Origin: Amycolatopsis thermophila
GTDB taxonomy: Bacteria; Actinomycetota; Actinomycetes; Mycobacteriales; Pseudonocardiaceae
Assembly: GCF_030814215.1 (NCBI RefSeq)
Contig: NZ_JAUSUT010000001.1
Span: 3,472,001 to 3,536,000 of the forward strand
Direction: 5' to 3'
Length of the DNA: 64,000 nucleotides
Shown: piece after piece, positions 33,395-41,717 of the stretch
Position numbering within the stretch: position 1 is the stretch's first letter
How the letters are laid out: each line of letters begins with the position of its first letter
Translations under genes and position numbers: made by a program
The notes under the pieces: model-generated
Seen by the model: the letters and a program-made list of their open reading frames with translations, nothing else
What the model was told of the DNA's origin: nothing
The model's database searches: none

Positions 33395-34471
33395 ATGAGG
33401 GTGGTGGTGACGGGCGCGTCCGGGAACATCGGGACGGCCTTCCTGCGCGCGGCGGCGCACCGGCCGGAGTGGGACATCGTCGGGCTCGCGCGGCGGGTGC
33501 CTGCCCGGCGCCCGCCCTACGACGTGGCCGAGTGGGTGGAGTGCGACCTCGACTCCGACGAAGCCCCGGACGTGCTGCCGAAGGTCTTCACCGGTGCCGA
33601 CGCCGTCGTGCACCTGGCCTGGGCGATCCACCCCGGCACGGACGAGCCGCCCCGCAACCGGACCAACATCGAGGGCTCCCAGGAGGTCCTCGCGGCCGTG
33701 GCCGACGCCGGGGTGCCGCACCTGGTCTGCGCCTCCTCGGTCGCCGCCTACACGCCGGGCCCGCGCTGGACGCGCGTCGACGAGGACTGGCCGCGCGCCG
33801 GCGTCCCGGGCAGCGCCTACAGCCGGGACAAGGCGCGCCTGGAACGCCTGGTCGAGCTGTTCGCGCGGCAGCACCCGGACATCGGGGTGGCGGTGTTCCG
33901 GCCGTGCGCCGTCGCGCAGCACGAGTCCGGGTCGCAGCTGGCGCGCTGGACGTTGAGCCCGTTGCTGCCCACCGGGATCCTCGGCAACCGCTGGCTGCCG
34001 GTGCCGCTGTGGGACGGGCTGCGCGGCCAGGTGGTGCACTCCGGCGACGTCGCCGACGCGATCTGCCGCATGCTGGACCGGCGCGCGGAGGGCGCGTTCA
34101 ACCTCGCGGCCGAACCGGTCCTCGGCGTGCACGACCTCACCGAGCTGCTCGGCGGTTTCCGGGTGCCGGTGCCGCGACGGCTGATCACCGGGCTGGCCCT
34201 GCCGACGTGGCGCCTCGGGCTGCAGCCGATGCACCCCGGCTGGCTCACGCTCGCCGACCAGGTGCCGCTGATGGACACCACGCGCGCCCGCGCCCACCTG
34301 GGCTGGGAACCGCGCCACGACGCGAAGGAGACGCTCGCCGAGGTGATCGCCGGGATGCGCGACGGCAGCGGCGCCGCCAGCGGTCCGCTCGCGCCACGGG
34401 ATGTGGGACGGTGGTCCGACCGCTTGGCCGGGATCAAGCTCGGGCGGCCGATCCGCCAGACCCAGGCCTGA
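33395..34471 (+). CDS. NAD-dependent epimerase/dehydratase (extended SDR)
   Basis: This 358-residue protein has the extended-SDR nucleotide motif VVVTGASGNIGTAFLR, Ser in CASSVAAY and the active-site YSRDK (YxxxK). A substrate domain follows. It may act on a sugar nucleotide or another carbonyl compound. Ten bp downstream lies the FAD oxidoreductase gene in the same direction, so the two probably form an operon. The long frame upstream of ATG 33395 is antisense to other genes and not part of it. Confidence 0.87.
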   Translation: MRVVVTGASGNIGTAFLRAAAHRPEWDIVGLARRVPARRPPYDVAEWVECDLDSDEAPDVLPKVFTGADAVVHLAWAIHPGTDEPPRNRTNIEGSQEVLAAVADAGVPHLVCASSVAAYTPGPRWTRVDEDWPRAGVPGSAYSRDKARLERLVELFARQHPDIGVAVFRPCAVAQHESGSQLARWTLSPLLPTGILGNRWLPVPLWDGLRGQVVHSGDVADAICRMLDRRAEGAFNLAAEPVLGVHDLTELLGGFRVPVPRRLITGLALPTWRLGLQPMHPGWLTLADQVPLMDTTRARAHLGWEPRHDAKETLAEVIAGMRDGSGAASGPLAPRDVGRWSDRLAGIKLGRPIRQTQA

Positions 34472-34481
34472 GAGGAGCGTC

Positions 34482-36071
34482 GTGACCGAGACAGTCGACG
34501 CGGTCGTCGTGGGGGCGGGCCAGAACGGGCTCGTCGCGGCGAACGTGCTCGCCGACGCCGGGTGGAGCGTGCTGGTGCTCGAAGCCCAGCCGGAGCCCGG
34601 TGGTGCGGTGCGCACGGCCGAGATCACCGCACCCGGGTTCCGCAGCGACCTGTGCAGCGCGTTCTACCCGCTCGGCCGCGCGTCGCCGGTGCTGCAGGAC
34701 CTGGGCCTCGACGCCTACGGCCTGGTCTGGAAGCACGCGCCGCTGGTGCTGGCGCACGTCCTGGCCGACGACCGGTGCGTGGCCCTGTCGCAGAACATCG
34801 ACGAGACAGCCGCGTCGGTGGCATCGTTCGCGCCGAAGGACGCCGGCGCGTGGCGCGACGCGTTCGACCAGTGGCTGCGGATCAGGCACGACCTGCTGGA
34901 CTCCGTGCTGCGCCCGTTCCCGCCGGTGCGGTCCGCGTCGAACCTGGTGCGCCGGATCGGGGTGGCCGAGGCGTACCGGCTGGTCCGGATGGTGACGCTG
35001 CCGGTGCGGCGCCTGGGCGAGGAACTGTTCGACGGCGAGGGCGCGAAGCTGCTGTTCGCCGGCAACGCCCTGCACACCGACCTCGGGCCGGACAACGCGG
35101 GTAGCGGCGTGTTCGGGTGGCTGCTCGCGATGGCCGGGCAGGACGTCGGGTTCCCGGTGCCGGAGGGCGGCGCGGAGCGGCTGATCACGGCCCTGGTCCG
35201 GCGCCTCGCCGACCGGGGCGGGCGGGTGGAGTGCAACCGGGCGGTGCGGGACGTGCTGATCGCGGGCAACCGCGCGATGGGCGTGCGCGACGAACACGGT
35301 GAGCTGGTGCGGGCCCGGCGCGCGGTGCTGGCCGACGTGCCGGCGCCGACGCTGTACCGGGAGCTGGTCGGCGAGGAGCACCTGCCGTCCAGGTTCGTCG
35401 CGGACCTGGAGCGGTTCCAGTGGGACAACGCGACGATCAAGGTCGACTGGGCGTTGTCGGGGAGGATCCCGTGGACGGCGCCCGAGGCGCGCCGGTCGGG
35501 CGTGGTGCACCTGGATGCGGACCTCGACGGCCTGACGGGGTACGCGGCGGACCTCGCGTGCGGGCGCGTGCCCGGGCGGCCGTTCCTGCTGCTGGGCCAG
35601 ATGACCACGGCGGACCCGTCCCGCTCGCCTGCCGGGACGGAGTCGGTGTGGGCCTACACCCACGTCCCACGCGGCGAGCGGTGGGACCGCGGCCGTCTGG
35701 AGGCCTACGCCGACCGGATGCAGGACACCATCGAGCGGCGGGCGCCCGGGTTCACGGGGCTGGTCCGGGCGCGATGCGTACAGGGGCCGGGGGAGCTGCA
35801 GGAACACAACCAGAGCCTGGTGGAGGGCGCGATCAACGCCGGGACGGCGGCGATACACCAGCAGTTCGTGTTCCGGCCCGTGCCCGGCCTGTCACGCGCC
35901 GACACGCCCGTGGACCGGCTCTACCTGGCGGGCGCTTCAGCCCACCCGGGCGGCGCCGTGCACGGTGCGCCAGGAGCCAACGCAGCGCGAGCCGCACTGG
36001 CCCGGAACGGCATGGCGGGAGGCCTCTACAGGGCGACTATCCAGGCGGCGCACCGGGTGATCTACTCCTGA
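34482..36071 (+). CDS. FAD-dependent phytoene-desaturase-like oxidoreductase
   Basis: This 529-residue flavoprotein has the dinucleotide motif DAVVVGAGQNGLVAANVLAD and the C-terminal flavin motif of the CrtI/amine-oxidase group (YLAGASAHPGGAVHGAPGANA). Relatives are often called phytoene dehydrogenase-like without known carotenoid function, and no other carotenoid gene lies nearby. GTG 34482 follows GAGAGGAGC. It is probably co-transcribed with the epimerase. Confidence 0.85.
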   Translation: MTETVDAVVVGAGQNGLVAANVLADAGWSVLVLEAQPEPGGAVRTAEITAPGFRSDLCSAFYPLGRASPVLQDLGLDAYGLVWKHAPLVLAHVLADDRCVALSQNIDETAASVASFAPKDAGAWRDAFDQWLRIRHDLLDSVLRPFPPVRSASNLVRRIGVAEAYRLVRMVTLPVRRLGEELFDGEGAKLLFAGNALHTDLGPDNAGSGVFGWLLAMAGQDVGFPVPEGGAERLITALVRRLADRGGRVECNRAVRDVLIAGNRAMGVRDEHGELVRARRAVLADVPAPTLYRELVGEEHLPSRFVADLERFQWDNATIKVDWALSGRIPWTAPEARRSGVVHLDADLDGLTGYAADLACGRVPGRPFLLLGQMTTADPSRSPAGTESVWAYTHVPRGERWDRGRLEAYADRMQDTIERRAPGFTGLVRARCVQGPGELQEHNQSLVEGAINAGTAAIHQQFVFRPVPGLSRADTPVDRLYLAGASAHPGGAVHGAPGANAARAALARNGMAGGLYRATIQAAHRVIYS

Positions 36072-36312
36072 CGGGTGGAGACGGACCACCCCCGCCCCAG
36101 GCAGCGACCGCCATCGGTGGCGCGGCCGGGTCGAGCCACCCCCACCCACCAGGCGGCCGGCCACGCTCGGCGAGGCGGGATCACCACGACCCGAACCGGA
36201 CCCGGCAACGCCAGGCGAGGCAGGACCACCACCCGAACCGGAACCCGGCAACGCTCGGGGAAGCACGGACCTCACGAGACCTCCCGGCGGCCGGCAAGAC
36301 CAGGCGAGGCGC

Positions 36313-36540
36313 GGGCCCACGAGACTTCCCGGCGCCCGGCGACGCGAGGCGGGCCCACGAGACTTCCCGGCGCCCGGCGACGCGAGGCGGGCCCACGAGA
36401 CTTCCCGGCGCCCGGCGACGCGAGGCGGGCCCACGAGACTTCCCGGCGCCCGGCGACGCGAGGCGGGCCCACGAGACTTCCCGGCGCCCGGCGACGCGAG
36501 GCGGGCCCACGAGACTTCCCGGCGCCCGGCGACGCGAGGC
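36313..36540. repeat. Six tandem copies of a 38-bp unit
   Basis: A 38-bp unit starting GGGCCCACGAGACTTCCC recurs at 36313, 36351, 36389, 36427, 36465 and 36503 with practically no change; degraded copies lie on both sides (36240-36600). There are no unique spacers, so this is not CRISPR. The array ends about 75 bp before the inverted-repeat element and a related, decayed version lies outside the second element near 48630-48700. Confidence 0.85.
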
Positions 36541-36613
36541 GAGGCGCGGTGCGACCTCGCCAGACCTCACGAGCCTCCCGCCGGCCGGCAACGCAAGGCG
36601 ACACACGGCGTCC

Positions 36614-37048
36614 CCAGACCTCCCCCGCCCCCGATCCCCAGCCGCCTTTGGTCGCCGACCAGGCGTGTCAAGGTACTCTTTCCCGCCTTGACACGCCTGC
36701 TCGGCGACCGAAAACACTCCACCCGGAGGGGGCGGGGGAGGTCGGCACCCAAAGCGACCACCCAGCGCCGTGAGGCGCCCCTGGCCGAAGGCCAGAGAAA
36801 AAGATCAAAAGATGTCCTCGCCGGACGGGCAGGCTCCGGGATGACCGGGGATGCTGGCCGGGTCACCTCATGCAGTGGGTCGCTGGGTGGTCATCCCGTC
36901 GCCTGCATTGAGGCGTATCACTGTGAGCCAGGCCCGCACGCTTGTGTTCTTCGGCCGCCGGACCCGGCGCAGGGTGCGGGCCTGGCTCACAGTGATCTGA
37001 CGGCCTCAGGCGACGGGATGACCACCCAGCTCACTTTTGGGGCAGGGC
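36614..37048 (+). repeat. Inverted-repeat element, copy A (left border of the signalling block)
   Basis: This segment of about 435 bp reappears, inverted and at roughly 90% identity by eye, at 48188-48619. It has two nested hairpins. One has 24-bp arms at 36650-36673 and 36686-36709 (one mismatch). The other has perfect 24-bp outer arms at 36882-36905 and 37007-37030, and perfect 22-bp inner arms at 36917-36938 and 36975-36996. No open frame in it looks like a protein. It may be a dispersed palindromic element of the genus. Confidence 0.85.
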
Positions 37049-37083
37049 GCTTCGCGCCGGGCACGCTGGCAGCTCAAGCGCGC

Positions 37084-37518
37084 CTATCGGTGCACGGCGA
37101 TGTCCGCCAGGCGTCGCAGGGCTTCCGTGTTCCGCGGTGCCAGAACGGCACCTTGAACCGGAGCGGGCAGGAGGCTCAGCGGGCCGCGCATCAGCTTCTC
37201 GCCCATCTCGACGTCGGTCCCGCCGTCGGAGTCCGGTGTCAGGGTGAGCCGGATCTTCGCGACGCCCATCGGCCACATGCGGGCCTCCAGCTCGAGGAGC
37301 TTGTTCTCCTCGACCTCCACCACGGCGCTGACGTCTTTCACGCTCAGCGGCCACGGCCCGACACTGTGGTGGATCCGCGAACCGACCTGGGGCCAGTGGC
37401 TGTCCACCTGCCGGATGTGGGCCGCCCCGACCACCCAGCTCGCATAGAGCCAGCCGTCGGCCAGGACGGCGAACACCCGCTCCGGCGGGATGGGCACCCG
37501 CTGGCTCACCACGATCAT
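37084..37518 (-). CDS. SRPBCC (START-like) family protein
   Basis: This 144-residue protein has the START-like beginning IVVSQRVPIPPERVFAVLAD and the typical sequence of strands ending RGPLSLLPAPVQGAVLAPRN and a C-terminal helix ALRRLADIAVHR. Proteins of this fold bind a hydrophobic ligand or act as cyclases; ligand unknown. ATG 37518 follows GGGGAGCGAG. It is the first gene inside the inverted-repeat-bounded block and 57 bp after the STAS gene on the same strand. Confidence 0.82.
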   Translation of the reverse strand: MIVVSQRVPIPPERVFAVLADGWLYASWVVGAAHIRQVDSHWPQVGSRIHHSVGPWPLSVKDVSAVVEVEENKLLELEARMWPMGVAKIRLTLTPDSDGGTDVEMGEKLMRGPLSLLPAPVQGAVLAPRNTEALRRLADIAVHR

Positions 37519-37574
37519 GTCTCGCTCCCCGGCTCGGCTCACCGGCTGCGAGTACCCCGCCCGGGCGGGGGCAA

Positions 37575-37940
37575 TCAGCTCACTTCGGTCGCGGGCGGTG
37601 CCACGGCCTCGTCCAGGGACGACGTGATCCGCAGCTGCTCGTCCAGCCGGGTCACCTCCAGCGGCCGCAGCACGGCCCGGCTGGTGGCCACGACCCGCAG
37701 CTCCAGCGAGTTGTCCTGGCACTTCTGGTGCGCGTTGACGAGCAGGCTCAAACCGATGGACCCGAGGAACGACACCCCGGACAGGTCGACCACCACGGGA
37801 CCCGGTGGGCGGGCATCGGCGCAGGCGGCGGCCACCTGCTCCTCCAGGTCGGCAGCACTGGTCAGGTCCACGTCACCGTCCGCGGAGACCACGATGGCTC
37901 CGTCGATGAGGCGTCGCGTGACACGCAACTCGGTGGTCAC
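37575..37940 (-). CDS. STAS-domain anti-sigma factor antagonist
   Basis: This 121-residue STAS protein has the phosphorylation loop VVVDLSGVSFLGSIGLSLL, with S61 as the probable acceptor (Gly replaces the usual Asp before it). By family it frees a sigma factor by binding the RsbW-type kinase when unphosphorylated. GTG 37940 has a strong AGGAGG site. A divergent RsbW-type gene starts 247 bp away and is the natural partner. Confidence 0.88.
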   Translation of the reverse strand: MTTELRVTRRLIDGAIVVSADGDVDLTSAADLEEQVAAACADARPPGPVVVDLSGVSFLGSIGLSLLVNAHQKCQDNSLELRVVATSRAVLRPLEVTRLDEQLRITSSLDEAVAPPATEVS

Positions 37941-38187
37941 CCGAGATACCTCCTACCGTCGTTTTACACCGCGTACTGCCGTGGCGGCCCAGAAGGAAGC
38001 TGCACCGGTTACCTGGACGAGCCGCCACGACACCTGGCTGGCGGCTCAACCGTCCGACGATCCTAACCGGAACTCACCGCGAGTGAGGACCGGGTCGGAT
38101 CGTGTGTATCCGTCCCACGACGGGGAACCACACAGGCAGCGTTTCGTGAGCGGAAAGAACCGCTGGCTGCAGGACCGGGAGGACACA

Positions 38188-38616
38188 GTGAGGACCGACG
38201 GCTCGGGCCGCCCGACGAAGCAACGCAGCACGTCGTCCGCGTGGCGGCGGGCGGTCACCCGGCTGCCCGAGGAAGCACCGGCAGCCGGGCAGGCCCGCGA
38301 GTTCACGTCGTCCGCGCTCAGAGCTTGGCAGGTCCCCGACGACACCCGCGAGGACGTCGTCCTGGCGGCCTCCGAACTGGTGACCAACGCGGTCGAGCAC
38401 GGGCACGGCGAGGTCACCGTGGTGCTGCGGCAGTGCGAGGACCGCCTGACGCTGCGCGTGTGGGACGACGACGTGCAGGTCCCGGTGCCGCGCGCGCGTG
38501 ACCGCGACCCGATGCGCGGCAACGGCCTGGTGATCGTCGAGGCGGTCAGCGACGCCTGGGGCTACGAAACCGGCTCCGACGGCAAGTGGGTGTGGGCCGA
38601 GTTCGCGGTCGGCTGA
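38188..38616 (+). CDS. RsbW-type ATP-binding protein (anti-sigma kinase fold)
   Basis: This 142-residue GHKL ATPase has N-box ASELVTNAVEHGHG, G1-like VWDDDVQVPVP and G2 DPMRGNGLVIVEAVSDAWG. It fits the HATPase_c_2 group of actinomycete anti-sigma kinases. GTG 38188 follows GGGAGGACACA. Its 3' end overlaps the convergent phosphatase gene by 55 bp. No sigma factor gene lies next to it, so its target is encoded elsewhere. Confidence 0.83.
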   Translation: MRTDGSGRPTKQRSTSSAWRRAVTRLPEEAPAAGQAREFTSSALRAWQVPDDTREDVVLAASELVTNAVEHGHGEVTVVLRQCEDRLTLRVWDDDVQVPVPRARDRDPMRGNGLVIVEAVSDAWGYETGSDGKWVWAEFAVG

Positions 38617-39926
38617 CCGCCTGCCGGCGGCCGGGACGAGCCGGCGCCGTGACGCGCCGCCGGCTCCGGCCGCACCGACCAGCGGCACAGCAGCAGGCAC
38701 ACGTCGTCGTCGTGCTCGTCCTCGCCCAGCATGTCGGTCAGGATCCGGTCGCCCGCCTCGTCCGTGGGCAGCCCGGTGACCCCGGTGAACGCGCCGGTCA
38801 ACCGGTCCAGACCCTCGTCCAGCACCTCGGCGCGGCGCTCGACCAGCCCGTCGGTGTAGAGCAGCAGGTGACTGCCCGGCGCGATGATCTCCTCGTGCTC
38901 GGTGATGTCGAACGCGAACGGCACCCCGAGCATCGGCGCGTTCGGACGCTCCAGGTACCGCACGCCGTGCGCACCGGCGATCAGCATCGGCAGGTGCCCG
39001 GCACTCGCCCAGCGCATCCGGCCGGTCGCCAGCTCGAGGTCGGCGACCACGGCGGTGGCGAACAGCGAGCTGTCCAGGCCACGCAGCACGTGGTGGGCCA
39101 GCCGCAGCGCCTCCGCGGGGCCGTGCCCCTCGGCGGCGTAGGCGCGCAGCGCGTTCTGCAGCTTCCCCATCACGACGGCGGCGTCGAGTCCGTGGCCGGT
39201 GACGTCGCCCACGGTCAGCACGACCGTGCCGTCGGCGCGGGTGAACGCGTCGAACCAGTCGCCGCCGATGTTCACACCCCGCGCGGCGGGCCGGTACCGC
39301 GCGCACAGCTCCAGGTCGTCGGGCGCGGACAGCGTGGGCAGCATCGCGTGCTGCAGCCGCTCGGCCAGCTCCCGTTCGTGTTCGTACTCGTTCGCGTTGC
39401 GCAGCCCGACCGCGGAGCGGGCCGCGACCGCGGTGAGGAACGGGATCTCCTCGTCGCTGAACTCGACGTCCCGCAGCAGTTCGAGCACGCCCAGCAGGTG
39501 CGGGCCGACGGTCAGCGGTAACAGCAGCCGCTTCGGCTCGACGTGCGGCTGGTGACCCGTAGCGACCCGCTGCACCGCCGCGTCCGCCCGGCTCTCCGGG
39601 TTCGGCAGCCGCTGGAGACCACGGCTCTCCGGCACCGCCAGCCACACGCCCGCGCAGTCGGCCAGGTTCTCCCGTTCGATGAGCCCGACCAGGGCCTCCA
39701 CGACCTCCCGGCCGCGCAGCGAGGCCGACACGCTGCGGCTCACCTCGTCCAGGAAGGCGGAGCGCTGCCGCTGCCGCTCGACCTCGGCGTGCAGGGCCAG
39801 CAGGCCGGCGTTGGTCTGCTCCAGCTCGGACTGGTGCAGCCGCAGCTCGCGTTCCTGCCGCGCGATGGTCTCGCGCAGCTCGCGCAGCACCTCTTCCACG
39901 GCCTCGTCGCGCCGGGTCCCGGTCAT
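38562..39926 (-). CDS. PP2C-type (SpoIIE/RsbU) serine phosphatase with coiled coil and GAF
   Basis: This 454-residue protein begins with a coiled coil (about 8-58; ELRETIARQERELRLHQSEL). A GAF domain follows (about 65-185), then a SpoIIE phosphatase domain (about 200-430) with metal-binding Asp residues in GGDWFDAF, VGDVTGHGLDAAVVM and the late EDEHDDDVCLLL. The tail is disordered. It should dephosphorylate a STAS antagonist and so free a sigma factor, like RsbU activated by RsbT. It is the last gene of the stressosome operon; its ATG overlaps the upstream stop as ATGA. Confidence 0.9.
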   Translation of the reverse strand: MTGTRRDEAVEEVLRELRETIARQERELRLHQSELEQTNAGLLALHAEVERQRQRSAFLDEVSRSVSASLRGREVVEALVGLIERENLADCAGVWLAVPESRGLQRLPNPESRADAAVQRVATGHQPHVEPKRLLLPLTVGPHLLGVLELLRDVEFSDEEIPFLTAVAARSAVGLRNANEYEHERELAERLQHAMLPTLSAPDDLELCARYRPAARGVNIGGDWFDAFTRADGTVVLTVGDVTGHGLDAAVVMGKLQNALRAYAAEGHGPAEALRLAHHVLRGLDSSLFATAVVADLELATGRMRWASAGHLPMLIAGAHGVRYLERPNAPMLGVPFAFDITEHEEIIAPGSHLLLYTDGLVERRAEVLDEGLDRLTGAFTGVTGLPTDEAGDRILTDMLGEDEHDDDVCLLLCRWSVRPEPAARHGAGSSRPPAGGQPTANSAHTHLPSEPVS

Positions 39927-40921
39927 CGCCCGCCGCCCCCGGTGACGACGAGCACGCAGGCGTCGTCCCGGCCGCGACCGCGCTGCCCCAGGATCCAGCC
40001 GGCGACGGTGGCTGGGTCGTGGTTGAACAGGCCGGGCCAGTCGGTGTTGCTCCACTTGTCCGACACCCCGTCGGTGTGCAGGACCAGCCAGCTGCGGGGG
40101 GACCACTCGTAGGCCGAGTCGGACGGGCCGGACCGCGCGGCGACGCCGACGATGCCGTGCCGGGACACGATGCGCTGCACGGACCTGTCCGGGTCCGCGT
40201 AGAACCGGGTGGACACGTTGCCCACCCCGGAGAACCGCATGCGTCCCTCCGCCGGTGTCAGCTGGGCGACCGCCACGGTCGCGCCACGGGTGGAGGCGAG
40301 GGACGGCTGCATCAGCTCCAGGATACGAGCCGGGCGCAGGCCGGTGTGGGCGGCGACAGTGGAGATCGCCACGTCGCTGGCCCTGGCTGCTAACCCGCCG
40401 TGACCCAAGCCGTCACTCACCGCGACAGTCACGGTATCGTCCGCCGCCTCCGCGGTCCACCGGTCACCGCACTCCGTCTCACCCGGTGCGGTGAGGATCG
40501 CACTGCCGATCCGCATCCGTCCGGGCAGCCGGACGGGTGCGATATGCCAGCGCGCGAGCACGGCGGTGCCCTGGCCCCGGCGGCTGTAGAGGTCGAAGAC
40601 GTCGGCGGCCCGGCGGACGGCACCCAGACCCCCGCCCATCGTCCCGACGGTGGAGAAGCCGTCGCGCATGCTGTCTTCGATCCGGCCGATCCCGGGGCCG
40701 CAGTCGACCGCGAGCACGTCGACCCGGCCCAGGGCCGCAACCACGCTGAACACCCCGCGCTTGGCGTGTTTGAGCAGGTTGGACGCCAGTTCGGTGGCGG
40801 CGAGCGACACCAGGTGCACCCGTTCCAGTGGCAGCCCGGCCCGGGCGGCGGCCGAGGCGGCGATGACGCGCGCGCGGCCGACGTGACTCGGCTCGGTCAC
40901 GATCAGGTCGTCCCGGGTCAC
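39923..40921 (-). CDS. RsbT-like ATPase fused to RsbX-like phosphatase
   Basis: This 332-residue protein joins a GHKL domain (1-130; LAATELASNLLKHAKRG, DCGPGIGRIEDSM, TMGGGLGAVRRAAD) to a PP2C domain of RsbX type (about 135-330; AVSDGLGHGGLAARASD, LVLHTDGVSDKWS). In Bacillus these are separate: RsbT phosphorylates RsbS/RsbR and RsbX removes the phosphates. Their union would put both the signalling kinase fold and the reset phosphatase in one chain. GTG 40921 overlaps the rsbT stop as GTGA. Confidence 0.88.
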   Translation of the reverse strand: MTRDDLIVTEPSHVGRARVIAASAAARAGLPLERVHLVSLAATELASNLLKHAKRGVFSVVAALGRVDVLAVDCGPGIGRIEDSMRDGFSTVGTMGGGLGAVRRAADVFDLYSRRGQGTAVLARWHIAPVRLPGRMRIGSAILTAPGETECGDRWTAEAADDTVTVAVSDGLGHGGLAARASDVAISTVAAHTGLRPARILELMQPSLASTRGATVAVAQLTPAEGRMRFSGVGNVSTRFYADPDRSVQRIVSRHGIVGVAARSGPSDSAYEWSPRSWLVLHTDGVSDKWSNTDWPGLFNHDPATVAGWILGQRGRGRDDACVLVVTGGGGR

Positions 40922-41343
40922 GAGCCCGAGCTTCGCCGCACGGACATGCTGATCTCCACCTTGGTGCCGCGGCCGGGCACGGATTCGATCCGGAACTGGT
41001 CGGCGAGCCGCTTGGCCCCGCCCAGCCCGAGGCCGAGGCCGGAGCCGGTGGTGAACCCGTCCGCCATCGCGGCCTCGATGTCCGGGATTCCCGGTCCCTT
41101 GTCGGTGAAGGTCATCCGCACCGTCGGGTTGCCGCCCAGGTCCTCGACCGCGATCTCCGCCTGCCCGCCGCCGCCGTAGACGAGGGCGTTGCGGGCGAGT
41201 TCGCTGGCCGCGGTGACCAGTTTCGTCTGCTGCACGAGGCTGAACCCCGCGGTGGACGCCGCCTCCCTGGCGGCGTGCCGCACATGCACGATGTCGTATT
41301 CGTCGTGGATGGCGACCGTGCTCGTGGAGGGCGCCCGTGTCAC
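40918..41343 (-). CDS. rsbT: RsbT, stressosome serine/threonine kinase
   Basis: This 141-residue GHKL kinase has N-box AASELARNALVYGGGG, G1 FTDKGPGIPDIEAAM and G2 GSGLGLGLGGAKRLAD, the typical RsbT pattern. It should phosphorylate RsbS and RsbR upon stress, leave the stressosome and activate the PP2C phosphatase encoded downstream. GTG 41343 overlaps the rsbS stop as GTGA. Confidence 0.92.
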   Translation of the reverse strand: MTRAPSTSTVAIHDEYDIVHVRHAAREAASTAGFSLVQQTKLVTAASELARNALVYGGGGQAEIAVEDLGGNPTVRMTFTDKGPGIPDIEAAMADGFTTGSGLGLGLGGAKRLADQFRIESVPGRGTKVEISMSVRRSSGS

Positions 41344-41717
41344 CGCAGCGCCGTCCGCCTGGGCCCCGGTGAAGGGGCGAGGAGTGACAGACCCTCCTCG
41401 ACGGAGAGCGCGGTGAGCAGGCCGGGCAGGGTCAGGCCGAGTTCGACGAGGGTGATGGCCACGGCGGGGCGCATGCCCACCACGACCGTGCGCGCCGCCA
41501 TCAGCGACGTGATGGCGGCGATGTCGTGCAGCGTGCGGGCCAGGAAGGAGTCGATGACGTCGAGCACCGAGACGTCGATGAGCACACCCCGCGCACGGGT
41601 CTCCACGACCTTCTCGGTGAGCTCGGACTCGAACTCCGACACCGACTGGTCGAGGAGCTCCTCCTGAATGGTGACCAGCAGGACGCCGTTCAGGTTGACG
41701 ATGGGGACGCCCGCCAT
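41340..41717 (-). CDS. rsbS: RsbS, stressosome scaffold STAS protein
   Basis: This 125-residue single-STAS protein has the conserved loop LIDVSVLDVIDSFLARTLHD, in which S57 is the expected RsbT phosphorylation site, and TVVVGMRPAVAITLVELGL in the second half. It forms the stressosome core with RsbR. Its ATG shares one base with the rsbR stop (TGATG). Confidence 0.93.
   Translation of the reverse strand: MAGVPIVNLNGVLLVTIQEELLDQSVSEFESELTEKVVETRARGVLIDVSVLDVIDSFLARTLHDIAAITSLMAARTVVVGMRPAVAITLVELGLTLPGLLTALSVEEGLSLLAPSPGPRRTALR

Noticed and set aside
31316..34471. Open frame of over 1000 codons on the plus strand
   Set aside because: Only the last 358 codons (from 33395) form a real protein. 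The earlier part is antisense or out of frame to the cupin, SDR and hydrolase genes, which have clear motifs.
36313..36540. CRISPR array
   Set aside because: The 38-bp units abut each other with no unique spacers, and no cas gene is present.
36688..38187. Open plus-strand frame running through the border element into the RsbW-like gene
   Set aside because: The upstream part is made from the hairpin repeat and is antisense to SRPBCC and STAS genes. The GTG at 38188 has a good ribosome site.
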